This document shows, in pieces, positions 17,310 through 25,750 of a stretch of 62,793 nucleotides of DNA (within the stretch, counting starts at the first letter, position 1; each line of letters begins with the position of its first letter). The notes under the pieces are model-generated. The model saw only the letters and a list, made by a program, of their open reading frames with translations, was not told where the DNA came from and made no database searches. The stretch covers positions 1 through 62,793 of the IMG/VR virus record IMGVR_UViG_3300035659_000011; one strand, given 5' to 3'. This DNA is from a virus. The translations under genes were made by a program, and so were the position numbers.

Positions 17310-17487
17310 TTTGACCTCCAATATGCACAGTATCTGTGACAGGAACATCGTCTTGCTTATCTTTGACGTTCACAACTTGACCAAATGACCCAATGACATT
17401 AACAATCTCTGCGCAAGCATGTCGTTCTTTATTAACGACATCGCAGCCCCATGTACCATCATTGTGTATTGTGACTTTATATTTCAT
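17302..17487 (-). CDS. DUF2997-like small protein, 61 aa
   Basis: The protein (MKYKVTIHNDGTWGCDVVNK onward) has the size and order of DUF2997: a first strand pair, then a Cys-containing helix start (ACAEIVNVIGSFGQVVNVKD). DUF2997 genes sit next to DUF1257 genes in bacteria, as here. The match is by pattern only, so it is moderate. A good GGAGG site precedes ATG 17487. Confidence 0.55.
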   Translation of the reverse strand: MKYKVTIHNDGTWGCDVVNKERHACAEIVNVIGSFGQVVNVKDKQDDVPVTDTVHIGGQNV

Positions 17488-17512
17488 ATGATCCTCCTAT
17501 CACTATAGTCAC

Positions 17513-17881
17513 TTAAAATGTCAATGCTTTTTTATACATAACTGTGTTTGATAAGAAAGCATCTTTCCATTCCCATTCATCAAGGAAAAATCTTTCAAAG
17601 TCATGCTTAGATATGTCTATTTCATCTCTTACTTCAAGTTCGATCATTTTGATAGCTTTTTCATACTCTTTTTCAAAAGATATCGGCTTCGGCAAATGAA
17701 TGTCTAGCTTCACATCTCTTGCATTATTCGCTTTTAACTCAATCAAAATCGCAGTGACATTATCTTGCGCTTTTGTAATCCAACCTTCTATAGCTTCTTC
17801 AAATTCTTTGTGATGCATCTCTTTGTTTGACTTCAACGTCTCTAGTACTTTGATTTTATTAACTCGAACGCTATCTGGCAT
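17513..17881 (-). CDS. hypothetical protein, 122 aa
   Basis: AAGGAG stands five bases before ATG 17881 (MPDSVRVNKIKVLETLKSNK), so I prefer it to the earlier ATG 17920. The protein is highly charged and helical, reminiscent of phage proteins of unknown function near nucleotide-metabolism genes. No motif is recognised. Confidence 0.65.
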   Translation of the reverse strand: MPDSVRVNKIKVLETLKSNKEMHHKEFEEAIEGWITKAQDNVTAILIELKANNARDVKLDIHLPKPISFEKEYEKAIKMIELEVRDEIDISKHDFERFFLDEWEWKDAFLSNTVMYKKALTF

Positions 17882-17948
17882 CATGACTCCTTTTTTGATT
17901 TGAAATTCTTCATAAATCACTATTCATATAATAGATATCGTCGATTAT

Positions 17949-18521
17949 CTAATGACTTACAGGTTTCTGAAACTCTTCATATATCTTACTACTGTCAATA
18001 GGTTCTGCATGTCCTCGTTGATATTTACCCTTATATTTCAACGATGCATCACCAAATGTCTTCATGTAGATTATTTGACAAAAGTCTACAAATGGATAAA
18101 CCTTTACTGACATCGTAGCTACAATTTCTAATGTCCAATAATTCTCAAATCCATCATCGCCCCAACCGGCAGTTTTATGAACATCAATACCCAATCGACC
18201 TATAGAGCTACGACCTTGTATTTGAGGCACAAAGCCCACTGTCTTTGTCATCTCAGCTGTTCGACCTAAATATAATATCCCTGGTCGCAAAATAAAACCA
18301 TCTTCAGGTATGATCAAACTTCTTGTCGCATTCTTCTTCTTCATATCTAAATAACACTCACCATCAGCTGTTTTATCTAAGTATCTACTATCATAAATAA
18401 GCAACTCATTATGCAGCTTCAGATTATATGAATTGGGATTGACTTTTGACGAATCAAAATTCTCAATATAGATACTACCCAATTTTACTTGTTCAATTAT
18501 TTCAAGACCCGTAAGAACCAT
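17949..18521 (-). CDS. dcd: dCTP deaminase
   Basis: The 190-residue protein carries the Dcd/Dut-fold motifs: VNPNSYNLKLHNEL, IQGRSSIGRLGIDVHKTAGW (the substrate-binding loop) and a C-terminal KYKGKYQRGHAEP tail. It converts dCTP to dUTP, feeding the dUTPase at 20383 and dUMP production. It could be the bifunctional dCTP deaminase/dUTPase type. If the TS-like enzyme at 37819 hydroxymethylates dCMP, Dcd would also remove unmodified dCTP. Confidence 0.9.
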   Translation of the reverse strand: MVLTGLEIIEQVKLGSIYIENFDSSKVNPNSYNLKLHNELLIYDSRYLDKTADGECYLDMKKKNATRSLIIPEDGFILRPGILYLGRTAEMTKTVGFVPQIQGRSSIGRLGIDVHKTAGWGDDGFENYWTLEIVATMSVKVYPFVDFCQIIYMKTFGDASLKYKGKYQRGHAEPIDSSKIYEEFQKPVSH

Positions 18522-18530
18522 AAATAACCT

Positions 18531-19700
18531 TTACATTGATTTTGCTTGTTTCAAAATCTCAATTCCTCGATCTATCATCTTTTCTTTTATATCACCAAAT
18601 CTTTCAGCATGCTTTTCAACAAACTTCTTAAGAGCCTCATCGGGCATATCTATACTTGTAATCTTATCAACATTCTCATCTATAGCATCGTCTGCAACTA
18701 CATTAATGTCAGCACTAGTGAAGTGCCAACAATTATCTCTCAAATATGATTCAATAACATCAAGTCTAATAGCCGAAAAATACGTCTGCTTGACATTTAC
18801 TTTCAACTTAACAATTGCATCTTGCAAATCTGTTGGATGAAATTTCTCTAACACATCTTTATAGTCATCTGACAAATTCAATGTAAATGTCACAAATCGT
18901 CTGTCACTAACAGGTATGAATTTGTCTGTACCTTTAGTGAATACGTAAAATCCCTTTTGTTCTGATTCTTCAGAGAAATCTACTCGACCTAATGAACCTA
19001 CATGTCGCACAATGTCATTAAATTCTTGTTGTTTATGTATGTGACCCAAATAAACTTTAGTCCAGTCACCTTCTTCAAACAATTTAAGTTCTATCTTGTT
19101 CTCATTTTCATCAGACGACATATCCAAATCAAAACTATTTCCAACAACAGACTTATCTGTGCCAAAATGACCAAAAAACAGCTTGTACTTAGCATCACTT
19201 GTCTTTGTTTGCTTATTGAAATCTTCAATACACTTTCTTTGATATGCCAAAAACTCTTGAGGTGTCAATAATCCTTGTTCACCTCTATTGACAAATGGTA
19301 AAAAGTATAATTCTTCTTTACCCAATCTTATGACTGTCGGTGATGAAACTATAGTCAAACCATCAATAACATCTGATAATTCTTCCATTTCTGACATTGC
19401 ATGAGCACCGTCAGACGAAGTTGTCATATCGTGATTACCGGTCATCAATATGGTAGGAACGCTGGCTTTTATGAGGCACTTGAGTCTTGCAGCAAATTGT
19501 TTTCTGATTTTTGAATTTGGGTGTTTGACACGGTAGATGTCACCAGCTATTACATAAGCAGATTGCTTGTCAATAGCAAAATCAATAGTTTGATCTAAGT
19601 TGTAGAGGAAGTCAAGTAGTCGAGTGTTCAAACCACTTACTGGATCAGTTTTTCCGTAACTATAATCACCAATGTGTGGATCTGATACAACTGTAATCAT
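18531..19700 (-). CDS. sbcD: SbcD/Mre11-like nuclease (T4 gp47 type)
   Basis: Calcineurin-type phosphoesterase motifs appear in order: VSDPHIGD, AGDIYR, MTGNHDMT and LGHIHKQQ, with FFGHFGTD in between. It would be the nuclease partner of SbcC (7853-10114). A copy of the repeated promoter-like motif lies just upstream (19710-19732), so this gene may start its own transcript. Confidence 0.92.
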   Translation of the reverse strand: MITVVSDPHIGDYSYGKTDPVSGLNTRLLDFLYNLDQTIDFAIDKQSAYVIAGDIYRVKHPNSKIRKQFAARLKCLIKASVPTILMTGNHDMTTSSDGAHAMSEMEELSDVIDGLTIVSSPTVIRLGKEELYFLPFVNRGEQGLLTPQEFLAYQRKCIEDFNKQTKTSDAKYKLFFGHFGTDKSVVGNSFDLDMSSDENENKIELKLFEEGDWTKVYLGHIHKQQEFNDIVRHVGSLGRVDFSEESEQKGFYVFTKGTDKFIPVSDRRFVTFTLNLSDDYKDVLEKFHPTDLQDAIVKLKVNVKQTYFSAIRLDVIESYLRDNCWHFTSADINVVADDAIDENVDKITSIDMPDEALKKFVEKHAERFGDIKEKMIDRGIEILKQAKSM

Positions 19701-19709
19701 AGTTAATCA

Positions 19710-19732
19710 TATACAATTACAGTCAATAGATT
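19710..19732 (-). promoter_or_regulatory. conserved promoter-like motif (copy 1 of 3)
   Basis: On the minus strand the block AATCTATTGAC, seven bases, then GTATA occurs ten bases upstream of the sbcD ATG. Identical spacing and blocks occur at 41441-41463 and 41974-41996. The TTGAC part resembles a -35 box; the GTATA part is too close for a normal -10. Confidence 0.5.
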
Positions 19733-20235
19733 TACTCAGCTTGCTTGAAATTGTCGACGTATTCTATTGAATCATAGGGTTCAGAATCTTGCACAGGTTG
19801 GTATGAAACTAGCAGTTCTTCGTAAATTCTTTGCCAGCGTTCTTTAGTTAGACCACGATGTTCTTTCATTCGTCGTTCAATATTACCATTAGTGTCAAGT
19901 TTGAATGATACAAATTTGACTTTAATATTACTGTCATAACTTTTTATTAGATTGACTAAAAGCATGCGTCGAGTGACATCTAATGATAGCAATGTTTCAT
20001 CAATTATGATGTTGTTCTTACTAGCAAGAGCCAATTTAATTGCATCAAATGTCAATTGCATTACTATAGGTTCATACTTTGGACTATAACGATATTTTCC
20101 ATGAAGCATTTCTCTAAAACAATCTAAGGATACAATAACAGTATCCTCAGATTGTTCCAATATATTTCGTGACCAAGTAGATTTTCCTGACCCAGGTAAG
20201 CCGACTAAGACGTAGACTTGTAATTGTTTAAGCAA
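19732..20235 (-). CDS. polynucleotide 5'-kinase-like P-loop kinase
   Basis: The 167-residue protein has a P-loop (LVGLPGSGKSTWSR), an Asp-containing substrate loop (IVSLDCFREML) and a downstream lid with RRMKEHRGLTKERW. This is the layout of the T4 Pnkp kinase domain, but the 3'-phosphatase domain is absent. With the RNA ligase (59957-60583) and tRNAs it suggests RNA or tRNA repair. A zeta-toxin/AAA_33-type small-molecule kinase is the alternative. Confidence 0.75.
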   Translation of the reverse strand: MLKQLQVYVLVGLPGSGKSTWSRNILEQSEDTVIVSLDCFREMLHGKYRYSPKYEPIVMQLTFDAIKLALASKNNIIIDETLLSLDVTRRMLLVNLIKSYDSNIKVKFVSFKLDTNGNIERRMKEHRGLTKERWQRIYEELLVSYQPVQDSEPYDSIEYVDNFKQAE

Positions 20236-20365
20236 ATTCTTCTTCCATCATTTCTTCAGGTTTCGGTTCTTCACAATTAACAGCTTCCCAACAATCATCA
20301 GAACAGCAACCATCATCTATACTTTTAACTTCATACAGTTTACCACAATGCTTACATGCATGCAT
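20228..20365 (-). CDS. zinc-finger mini-protein, 45 aa
   Basis: GGAG precedes ATG 20365 by seven bases, and the stop overlaps the kinase start by eight bases. The protein has ACKHCGKLY and DGCCSDDCW cysteine clusters in the first 27 residues and a Glu-rich tail (EEPKPEEMMEEEF). A single zinc site is likely; the role is unknown. Confidence 0.6.
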   Translation of the reverse strand: MHACKHCGKLYEVKSIDDGCCSDDCWEAVNCEEPKPEEMMEEEFA

Positions 20366-20382
20366 ACACACACTCCTACGGT

Positions 20383-20871
20383 TTAGGTGGAACCTGTACT
20401 ACCAAAACCTTTATCATTACGAGCTGTTTTATCTAAATCTTGTACTTCGATTACTTTAGTAAGTTCTACAGGACATACAACCAATTGAGCAATTTTTTCA
20501 CCAACTTTTATCTCTTGAACAACAGGTCCCAAGTTTGCTACGATAACACCAACTAACCCTCGGTACGATTCATCGATTGTGCCCGGAGTGTTAAGAACTG
20601 TTAACCCTCTCTTTAATGCATTACCACTTCGAGGTCTAACTTGAATCTCAAAACCTTCACCATAAGTGACAATAATTCCAGTATGTACTAATACTCTTTC
20701 TAATGGTCTTAACTCTATTGTTGACAACTTATGCAAATTGTCATCATCTTGACATTCACCACTTATCGAATAATACTTCTCAAACCGATAAACAAAAACA
20801 TCAACTCCAGAATCAGTTTCATTTGCTCTTTCTGGTAACTTTGCATCTGGAAAAATCTTCTTAACAAACAT
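20383..20871 (-). CDS. dut: dUTPase
   Basis: All trimeric dUTPase motifs are present: ETDSGVDVF (I), RPRSGNALKRG (II), GTIDESYRG (III), KIAQLVV (IV) and a C-terminal KGFGSTGST (V). I prefer ATG 20871 because AAAGGA lies six bases before it; an ATG 15 bases upstream is possible. A GECQDDDNLHK insert lies in the first third. It removes dUTP and supplies dUMP. Confidence 0.95.
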   Translation of the reverse strand: MFVKKIFPDAKLPERANETDSGVDVFVYRFEKYYSISGECQDDDNLHKLSTIELRPLERVLVHTGIIVTYGEGFEIQVRPRSGNALKRGLTVLNTPGTIDESYRGLVGVIVANLGPVVQEIKVGEKIAQLVVCPVELTKVIEVQDLDKTARNDKGFGSTGST

Positions 20872-20896
20872 GTCATATCCTTTCATTTATGTTAAT

Positions 20897-23476
20897 TTAC
20901 CCGCACCGAGAATTCCCACAATCTTTGCATTTAAAGCACCCTGCTGACATCTCAACATTTTCACTTTTGCATTCTGGACATTTCATGCCATCAATTCTTG
21001 TACCATCTTTAATAGTCATTCCTATAAAATGTCGAACAGCTGTCAAAAGAGATGATATGTAGTCCCCCTCTATATTCTGTAAGGCAACTAATATATCTTC
21101 ACGCTTAACGTTATGTCGTAGGCAGAGCGAAATCATCCGGCCCAATCGATTGTACGAGTAATCTGTTCGAGCTTTTTCAATACAATCACTAATAATACTA
21201 GCATCTATTCCCTTTTGTAAAGCTAAATGAGCTAATTTCCTAGCAGCTCGATTACATGTTTTTGTACGACCAACTTCTCTAGAATTACTATATATCCACA
21301 AGCAGATCGGATATTTCATTTCAGTATCTTCTGGTAAATAACTGAAATGAATATAGAATTTCAGTCCTTCACATTTAATAATATGACATTGCCCATTTAG
21401 AAATACATCGGGCAATTTAATATCTTTTGCAATGATCTTTTGTTGAGCTTCTGCTTCTGCTAAACTTGAAATGACAGACTCCATACAACCATCACGATAT
21501 ACTGTGAACCCATTGAGACCATTTTGCCATGCGTCAATATACAAACTTTTGAAATCCTCAAAAGGATAATCTTTCGGTAAATTGCAAGTTTTTGATACTG
21601 ATTGATTGCAATGATATTGAACGACTTTTTGTATATTGATATGATCTTGCGGTAACAAATCTTTTGTTGTTACTAAATATGACTTATGATCTTTTTTTGG
21701 GAAATTATCTAACAGCCATTGATAACCATAATCTCTAACCACACTAACTTCACATAGTCCACGATTGTGTGGTTCGTAATAATATGTCTTACCTTCAAAA
21801 GTTCCTTGCCAATATTCAAAATCTTTACCCTTATGATGCTTCAATTCATGTTTGACATTTTCTATATTCAAACCCTTGGGCCAATGACAAATATTCTTGC
21901 GATCATACTCAAGCAAAAATGCAGGTTCAATACCGTTAGAAACGTTGTCTGCAATTATAGAACTGTTGCCTAAGGGAGGATTAGTTGTGGTTTTCGCGTT
22001 TCTTACACCATAAGTGACGATCATCTCTTTTGTTTTAGGCCACAATCTATTAGATTGAAAATACTCAGTATTTTGAAATTTTTCAGCTACATATGCTTCG
22101 CATTGTCCTTTTTCTTTAGCTAATAATGCTGATGCTTGCCAAGTATAATTCTCTTTCAATTCACATAATCTACTTGTAAACTTAACAGCTTCTTTAGAAT
22201 TGTATGCTATTCCCATCATCATTAAGGCAGATCCAAGACCGTTAAGTCCCATACCGAATTGTCGAGTTTTCTTAATGATGTATTCATAAGAAGGCAATGG
22301 GGCATTTGACAAATCATTTATATTGTCAAGCATTCTTGTAAATGTGCAAATGTCACGAATGTATTTAGCTTCATCAAACTTGACAACTCCATCTTCAATA
22401 TAGACATATTGTGTAACATTCAGTGACCCAAGTAAACAAACTGTTGTAATATCTGCTATGCCTGGGACCTCGCCACAGGGATTGCAGGCATTGCAGTCGC
22501 CTAAGTAAGCAACTGGATTATTTCTTTGCATGCTGTCATAAAATAATACACCCGGTTCAGCTCGATTGTATGTGCATGACATTATCAATTCATATAATTC
22601 ACGAGCATTTACTTTCTTGTAAACTTTACCCTTAAAATGCAGATCATAAAAATCATCAGCTAAAACTGCATTCATAAACTTGTCGTCAATCAGTACAGAT
22701 ATGTTGAACTTTGTTAACACACCTTTTGACTGCTTTGATTTAACAAACTCTTCTATGTCGGGGTGCCACACTGGTAAACACCCGAGCATCGCTCCTTTTC
22801 TTGTGTCACCTTTTACAACTATCTGCAATTCTTCCATCTGTTCTTTTGTCAAATGATTTTTGAGATTATCGACATAGCCATCAGTATCGCCCTTAACCAT
22901 ACATTCAGAAACTGTGTCCCATAACTTCATATATGACATGACACCAGGATGTTTGATTCCAGTACCTTTTATTAATGATCCTCGAGGTCTAATAAACCCA
23001 AAGTTGATTCCGTAACCACCTTCAGAAGCTAATGTCTTTGCTTGCTCTAAAATGGTCAAGAATATATTTGACAAGTTATCAGGATTGTCATCAGTTTTCA
23101 TATCTACATCGTATGAAACTGATCCATCTTTTGATTTTCTATTATAGTGAATTGTTGCACCTGAAACAGGCCCATTCACAAAACAATTCATCAATGTAGC
23201 ATTTTTGAACGTTGTTCCGACGTTGGCAGTAATACGACCACCAAAAGTAGCTTTTAGTCCAAGAGGTTCTTTATTGGGGTAACCATTTTCATCAACGGTA
23301 ATATCACTGTCGAATCTAAGAAGTACTTGTAGGAATTGTTTGTACCATTCTTGAGGATGTTTCTCAATAGCAGCAACAGCTTTTGCACTTCTAATAAATG
23401 TTTCAATTGGTTTCTCATTACCAAATCGATATTTCTTTGACCAATTCTTATACGCTAAATCTGTTTTAAGAATCAT
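20897..23476 (-). CDS. nrdJ: class II (B12-dependent) ribonucleotide reductase
   Basis: The 859-residue enzyme shows the class II pattern: FGGRITANVGT, EGGYGINFGFIRPRG, the NPCGEVPG radical/catalytic Cys loop, NPPLGNSSIIADNVSNGIEP, and a C-terminal CxxC/CxxC ribbon ending GNSRCG that carries the reducing cysteines. No small subunit (nrdB) is seen nearby. It reduces ribonucleotides using adenosylcobalamin, so the host must supply B12. It works with Dut and Dcd next door. Confidence 0.93.
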   Translation of the reverse strand: MILKTDLAYKNWSKKYRFGNEKPIETFIRSAKAVAAIEKHPQEWYKQFLQVLLRFDSDITVDENGYPNKEPLGLKATFGGRITANVGTTFKNATLMNCFVNGPVSGATIHYNRKSKDGSVSYDVDMKTDDNPDNLSNIFLTILEQAKTLASEGGYGINFGFIRPRGSLIKGTGIKHPGVMSYMKLWDTVSECMVKGDTDGYVDNLKNHLTKEQMEELQIVVKGDTRKGAMLGCLPVWHPDIEEFVKSKQSKGVLTKFNISVLIDDKFMNAVLADDFYDLHFKGKVYKKVNARELYELIMSCTYNRAEPGVLFYDSMQRNNPVAYLGDCNACNPCGEVPGIADITTVCLLGSLNVTQYVYIEDGVVKFDEAKYIRDICTFTRMLDNINDLSNAPLPSYEYIIKKTRQFGMGLNGLGSALMMMGIAYNSKEAVKFTSRLCELKENYTWQASALLAKEKGQCEAYVAEKFQNTEYFQSNRLWPKTKEMIVTYGVRNAKTTTNPPLGNSSIIADNVSNGIEPAFLLEYDRKNICHWPKGLNIENVKHELKHHKGKDFEYWQGTFEGKTYYYEPHNRGLCEVSVVRDYGYQWLLDNFPKKDHKSYLVTTKDLLPQDHINIQKVVQYHCNQSVSKTCNLPKDYPFEDFKSLYIDAWQNGLNGFTVYRDGCMESVISSLAEAEAQQKIIAKDIKLPDVFLNGQCHIIKCEGLKFYIHFSYLPEDTEMKYPICLWIYSNSREVGRTKTCNRAARKLAHLALQKGIDASIISDCIEKARTDYSYNRLGRMISLCLRHNVKREDILVALQNIEGDYISSLLTAVRHFIGMTIKDGTRIDGMKCPECKSENVEMSAGCFKCKDCGNSRCG

Positions 23477-23581
23477 TTATTTCCTCTACATTATAGTTAA
23501 AAATAGTTTTGATTTCGATTATAAGTCTTGCCTAACAAAAAATTAACATTTTGTGAATTGCCAAGTGAATGGCTTTCTGCT

Positions 23582-24862
23582 TCAACGAACACAACTTACG
23601 CTAATATATGGCGAAGCCACACGTAGCGCAGAGGTCGCATTCTCCACAGACGTAAATTCCCTATATTCCATAGGTACATAGCTATTATTACATTGTCCGA
23701 CATGTAGTATTGTCTTCGCTGCTTTTACGTCGCGATCTTCTACTAAGCCACATAAACAAGTGTAAATTCGCTGCGATCGAGGTATATCGTTAATCTTACC
23801 ACACTTGTAGCACAACTTAGTTGTAGGAAACCATTTATCAACTACACCTACACTATTAGAGCGCTTAAGTTTTGACTTTACTAAGCCCATACAACTATGC
23901 TGCACTTGAGCACCATAATCAGTCGAGTGCCACTTATGCAGCTGTTCGTCTTGAATATACACGTGTTCATGATTCATTAATAGGTAATTAACGATCTTAT
24001 TGGCAGCGTCTAACTTTTTGTTCTTAATCTTCTCATACTCTTGCTGTAACTTAATTTGCGTTTTGTATCTATTGTTAGAACCCTTAAACTGCTTAGCTAG
24101 CTTTCGCTGCAAGCGCTTAAGTCGTTCTGTTTCTTCAATACATACATTAATCACTTCACCATTTGATAAAGTCAAATTGTTCTTAATCCCAAAATCAATA
24201 CCAATAGCCTCCTTTTTCTTGACGTTAAGTGTTTCAGGTTTTATGAACTCATAGCAGGTAAGTTTGACATAATAGCTAGAGGGTTTTTGGATTAGTTTCG
24301 CGTTAGCTATTTCGTAGTTTTCTTTTACTTGATCTAGACCATACACTAATAATAGTTTCTTGATACCATTTATTCTAATTCTGTTACCAACTATTTTGTG
24401 AGTATTACCGTATTGTGACAAGTCAATAGAATTACATGACGATTTGAACTTGAGTCGTCCAACTTTCTTACCTTTTTTCTTAACAATAGATAGTGTGCGA
24501 ATACTTTGATGTAAAAGCTTTACTATGTCTTGCTTATTCTTCGCTGGTAGGTATTTGAGTTCTTTTTGTTCTAGTTGTTTGTCTTTATTGAGGACAGTGA
24601 CAGTTGATGTTTTTGAACTAAAGTCAAATGGATTTTCTTGTGATAAGATGAAATTATAGAGCCATTTAGCTTCTACAAACATCATTTTCAAAGAAGTAGC
24701 TTGCTGTAAGTTTAGTTTTGAAGAGTCTATTTTAAGTTCTATGACTTTACAACGTTGCGATTGACGTTTCAATCGAGTGAGTCGAAGTGATTCCTTTATT
24801 TTGTTTCGCTTTTCTTCTTTCATATAAATCACACTCGAAATAAAAACTAATTCAACTGTCAT
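23582..24862 (-). CDS. tnpB: TnpB (IS200/IS605 family RNA-guided nuclease)
   Basis: The 426-residue protein has a basic N-terminus, a RuvC-like core with the three acidic sites (AIGIDFGIKNN; YIQDEQLHKW; GLVEDRDVKAAKTI) and an intact zinc finger (LCYKCGKIND, then YTCLCG). ATG 24823 (MKEEKRNKIKESLRLTRLKR) is a possible later start. No TnpA is visible, so it is a stand-alone tnpB, possibly with an omega-RNA overlapping its 3' end and the 105 bases before nrdJ. It overlaps the end of the upstream orphan gene by 11 bases. Confidence 0.9.
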   Translation of the reverse strand: MTVELVFISSVIYMKEEKRNKIKESLRLTRLKRQSQRCKVIELKIDSSKLNLQQATSLKMMFVEAKWLYNFILSQENPFDFSSKTSTVTVLNKDKQLEQKELKYLPAKNKQDIVKLLHQSIRTLSIVKKKGKKVGRLKFKSSCNSIDLSQYGNTHKIVGNRIRINGIKKLLLVYGLDQVKENYEIANAKLIQKPSSYYVKLTCYEFIKPETLNVKKKEAIGIDFGIKNNLTLSNGEVINVCIEETERLKRLQRKLAKQFKGSNNRYKTQIKLQQEYEKIKNKKLDAANKIVNYLLMNHEHVYIQDEQLHKWHSTDYGAQVQHSCMGLVKSKLKRSNSVGVVDKWFPTTKLCYKCGKINDIPRSQRIYTCLCGLVEDRDVKAAKTILHVGQCNNSYVPMEYREFTSVENATSALRVASPYISVSCVR

Positions 24863-25223
24863 TTGTGCTTCTTATAGCCAGCAGTATGTCGATTTGTTCA
24901 AGAATGAATTGGTATCTACGTGAAATCTGTTCCCACGTCATCCCTCGTTGGCTTAAAGATTGGTCATATCGTTTCGATATACGTTTCTTTAGCCATTCCA
25001 GTGAGTCTGTATCATCTGGCATTTTTAGTTTACTAGCGTAGAGAATTCCCAAGAAATTCAATACTTGATCATCATCAATTTGTGTTATTTGCAAACCTTT
25101 AGTGCCAAGAATTTTGTTTAGTAACCAATTTGTGTTTATTTCACTTGCCGCATATTTGACTTTGATACTGTTAGTTATTAACGGAACAGTTCCGTCTTGA
25201 GCAACTTTCAAATTTTGATTCAT
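24852..25223 (-). CDS. hypothetical protein, 123 aa
   Basis: I use ATG 25223 (MNQNLKVAQDGTVPLITNSI). The protein has a helical C-terminus with conserved-looking Trp and Arg positions (GMTWEQISRRYQFILEQI). Its final codons overlap the tnpB start, so tnpB may have inserted precisely after it or use a start within it. The function is unknown. Confidence 0.6.
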   Translation of the reverse strand: MNQNLKVAQDGTVPLITNSIKVKYAASEINTNWLLNKILGTKGLQITQIDDDQVLNFLGILYASKLKMPDDTDSLEWLKKRISKRYDQSLSQRGMTWEQISRRYQFILEQIDILLAIRSTNDS

Positions 25224-25261
25224 GATTATTACTAGCAAAAAAATGTCTTCATATTCACAAT

Positions 25262-25288
25262 AAAAAAGCGGATGAAAAATTCACCCGC
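25262..25288 (-). terminator. intrinsic terminator
   Basis: Minus-strand GCGGGTGAA / TTCATCCGC forms a 9-bp stem (one G-U) with a 3-base loop, followed by TTTTTT. It ends the transcript that includes 25323-28304. Confidence 0.88.
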
Positions 25289-25322
25289 ACATTAACTACA
25301 ATCGTAGTGTTGCAAATTTCTA

Positions 25323-25685
25323 CTACATTATTTTTACAACTTGCATAGCTTTTTTATTGAAAGCGCAAGTTGTCGTCCAACAGTGACGATCATCTTCATC
25401 AAATAGAAGATCAGTAATATTAGGTCCAGCATCTACATAAAGTATATCTTTGTCTTTGCAAATAATACCTTTTTGCCACATACCAAACACATTTGTTAAA
25501 ACTTTAGTACCGACTTGTAAATCTTTAGTTTTTATAGTTGGTAACGTGCCAGGGTCTACATCTGGTGTATAATTTTCTAGTAAATGAATTTCAACACCTA
25601 AATAACAAATATATGACCATCCAACTTTTTCTGAATCTTTTCTTGGTTCAACTAACAATTCGGGCGCTTTTGGCAATTTAGACAC
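25323..25685 (-). CDS. hypothetical protein, 120 aa
   Basis: The gene starts at GTG 25685 behind an AGAGG site. The product (MSKLPKAPELLVEPRKDSEK onward) is beta-rich and ends with CWTTTCAFNKKAMQVVKIM. It has no recognised domain. The terminator at 25262-25288 follows it. Confidence 0.65.
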   Translation of the reverse strand: MSKLPKAPELLVEPRKDSEKVGWSYICYLGVEIHLLENYTPDVDPGTLPTIKTKDLQVGTKVLTNVFGMWQKGIICKDKDILYVDAGPNITDLLFDEDDRHCWTTTCAFNKKAMQVVKIM

Positions 25686-25750
25686 TTTAACCTCTATTCT
25701 TCATCTTTACACTTATTTGCACCGACTTATCAATTTAATAAGAATGCAAT

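Noticed and set aside
17505-17521. Fourth copy of the TTGAC promoter motif
   Set aside because: TTGACATTTTAAG is present, but the GTATA box and the AATCTA part are missing.
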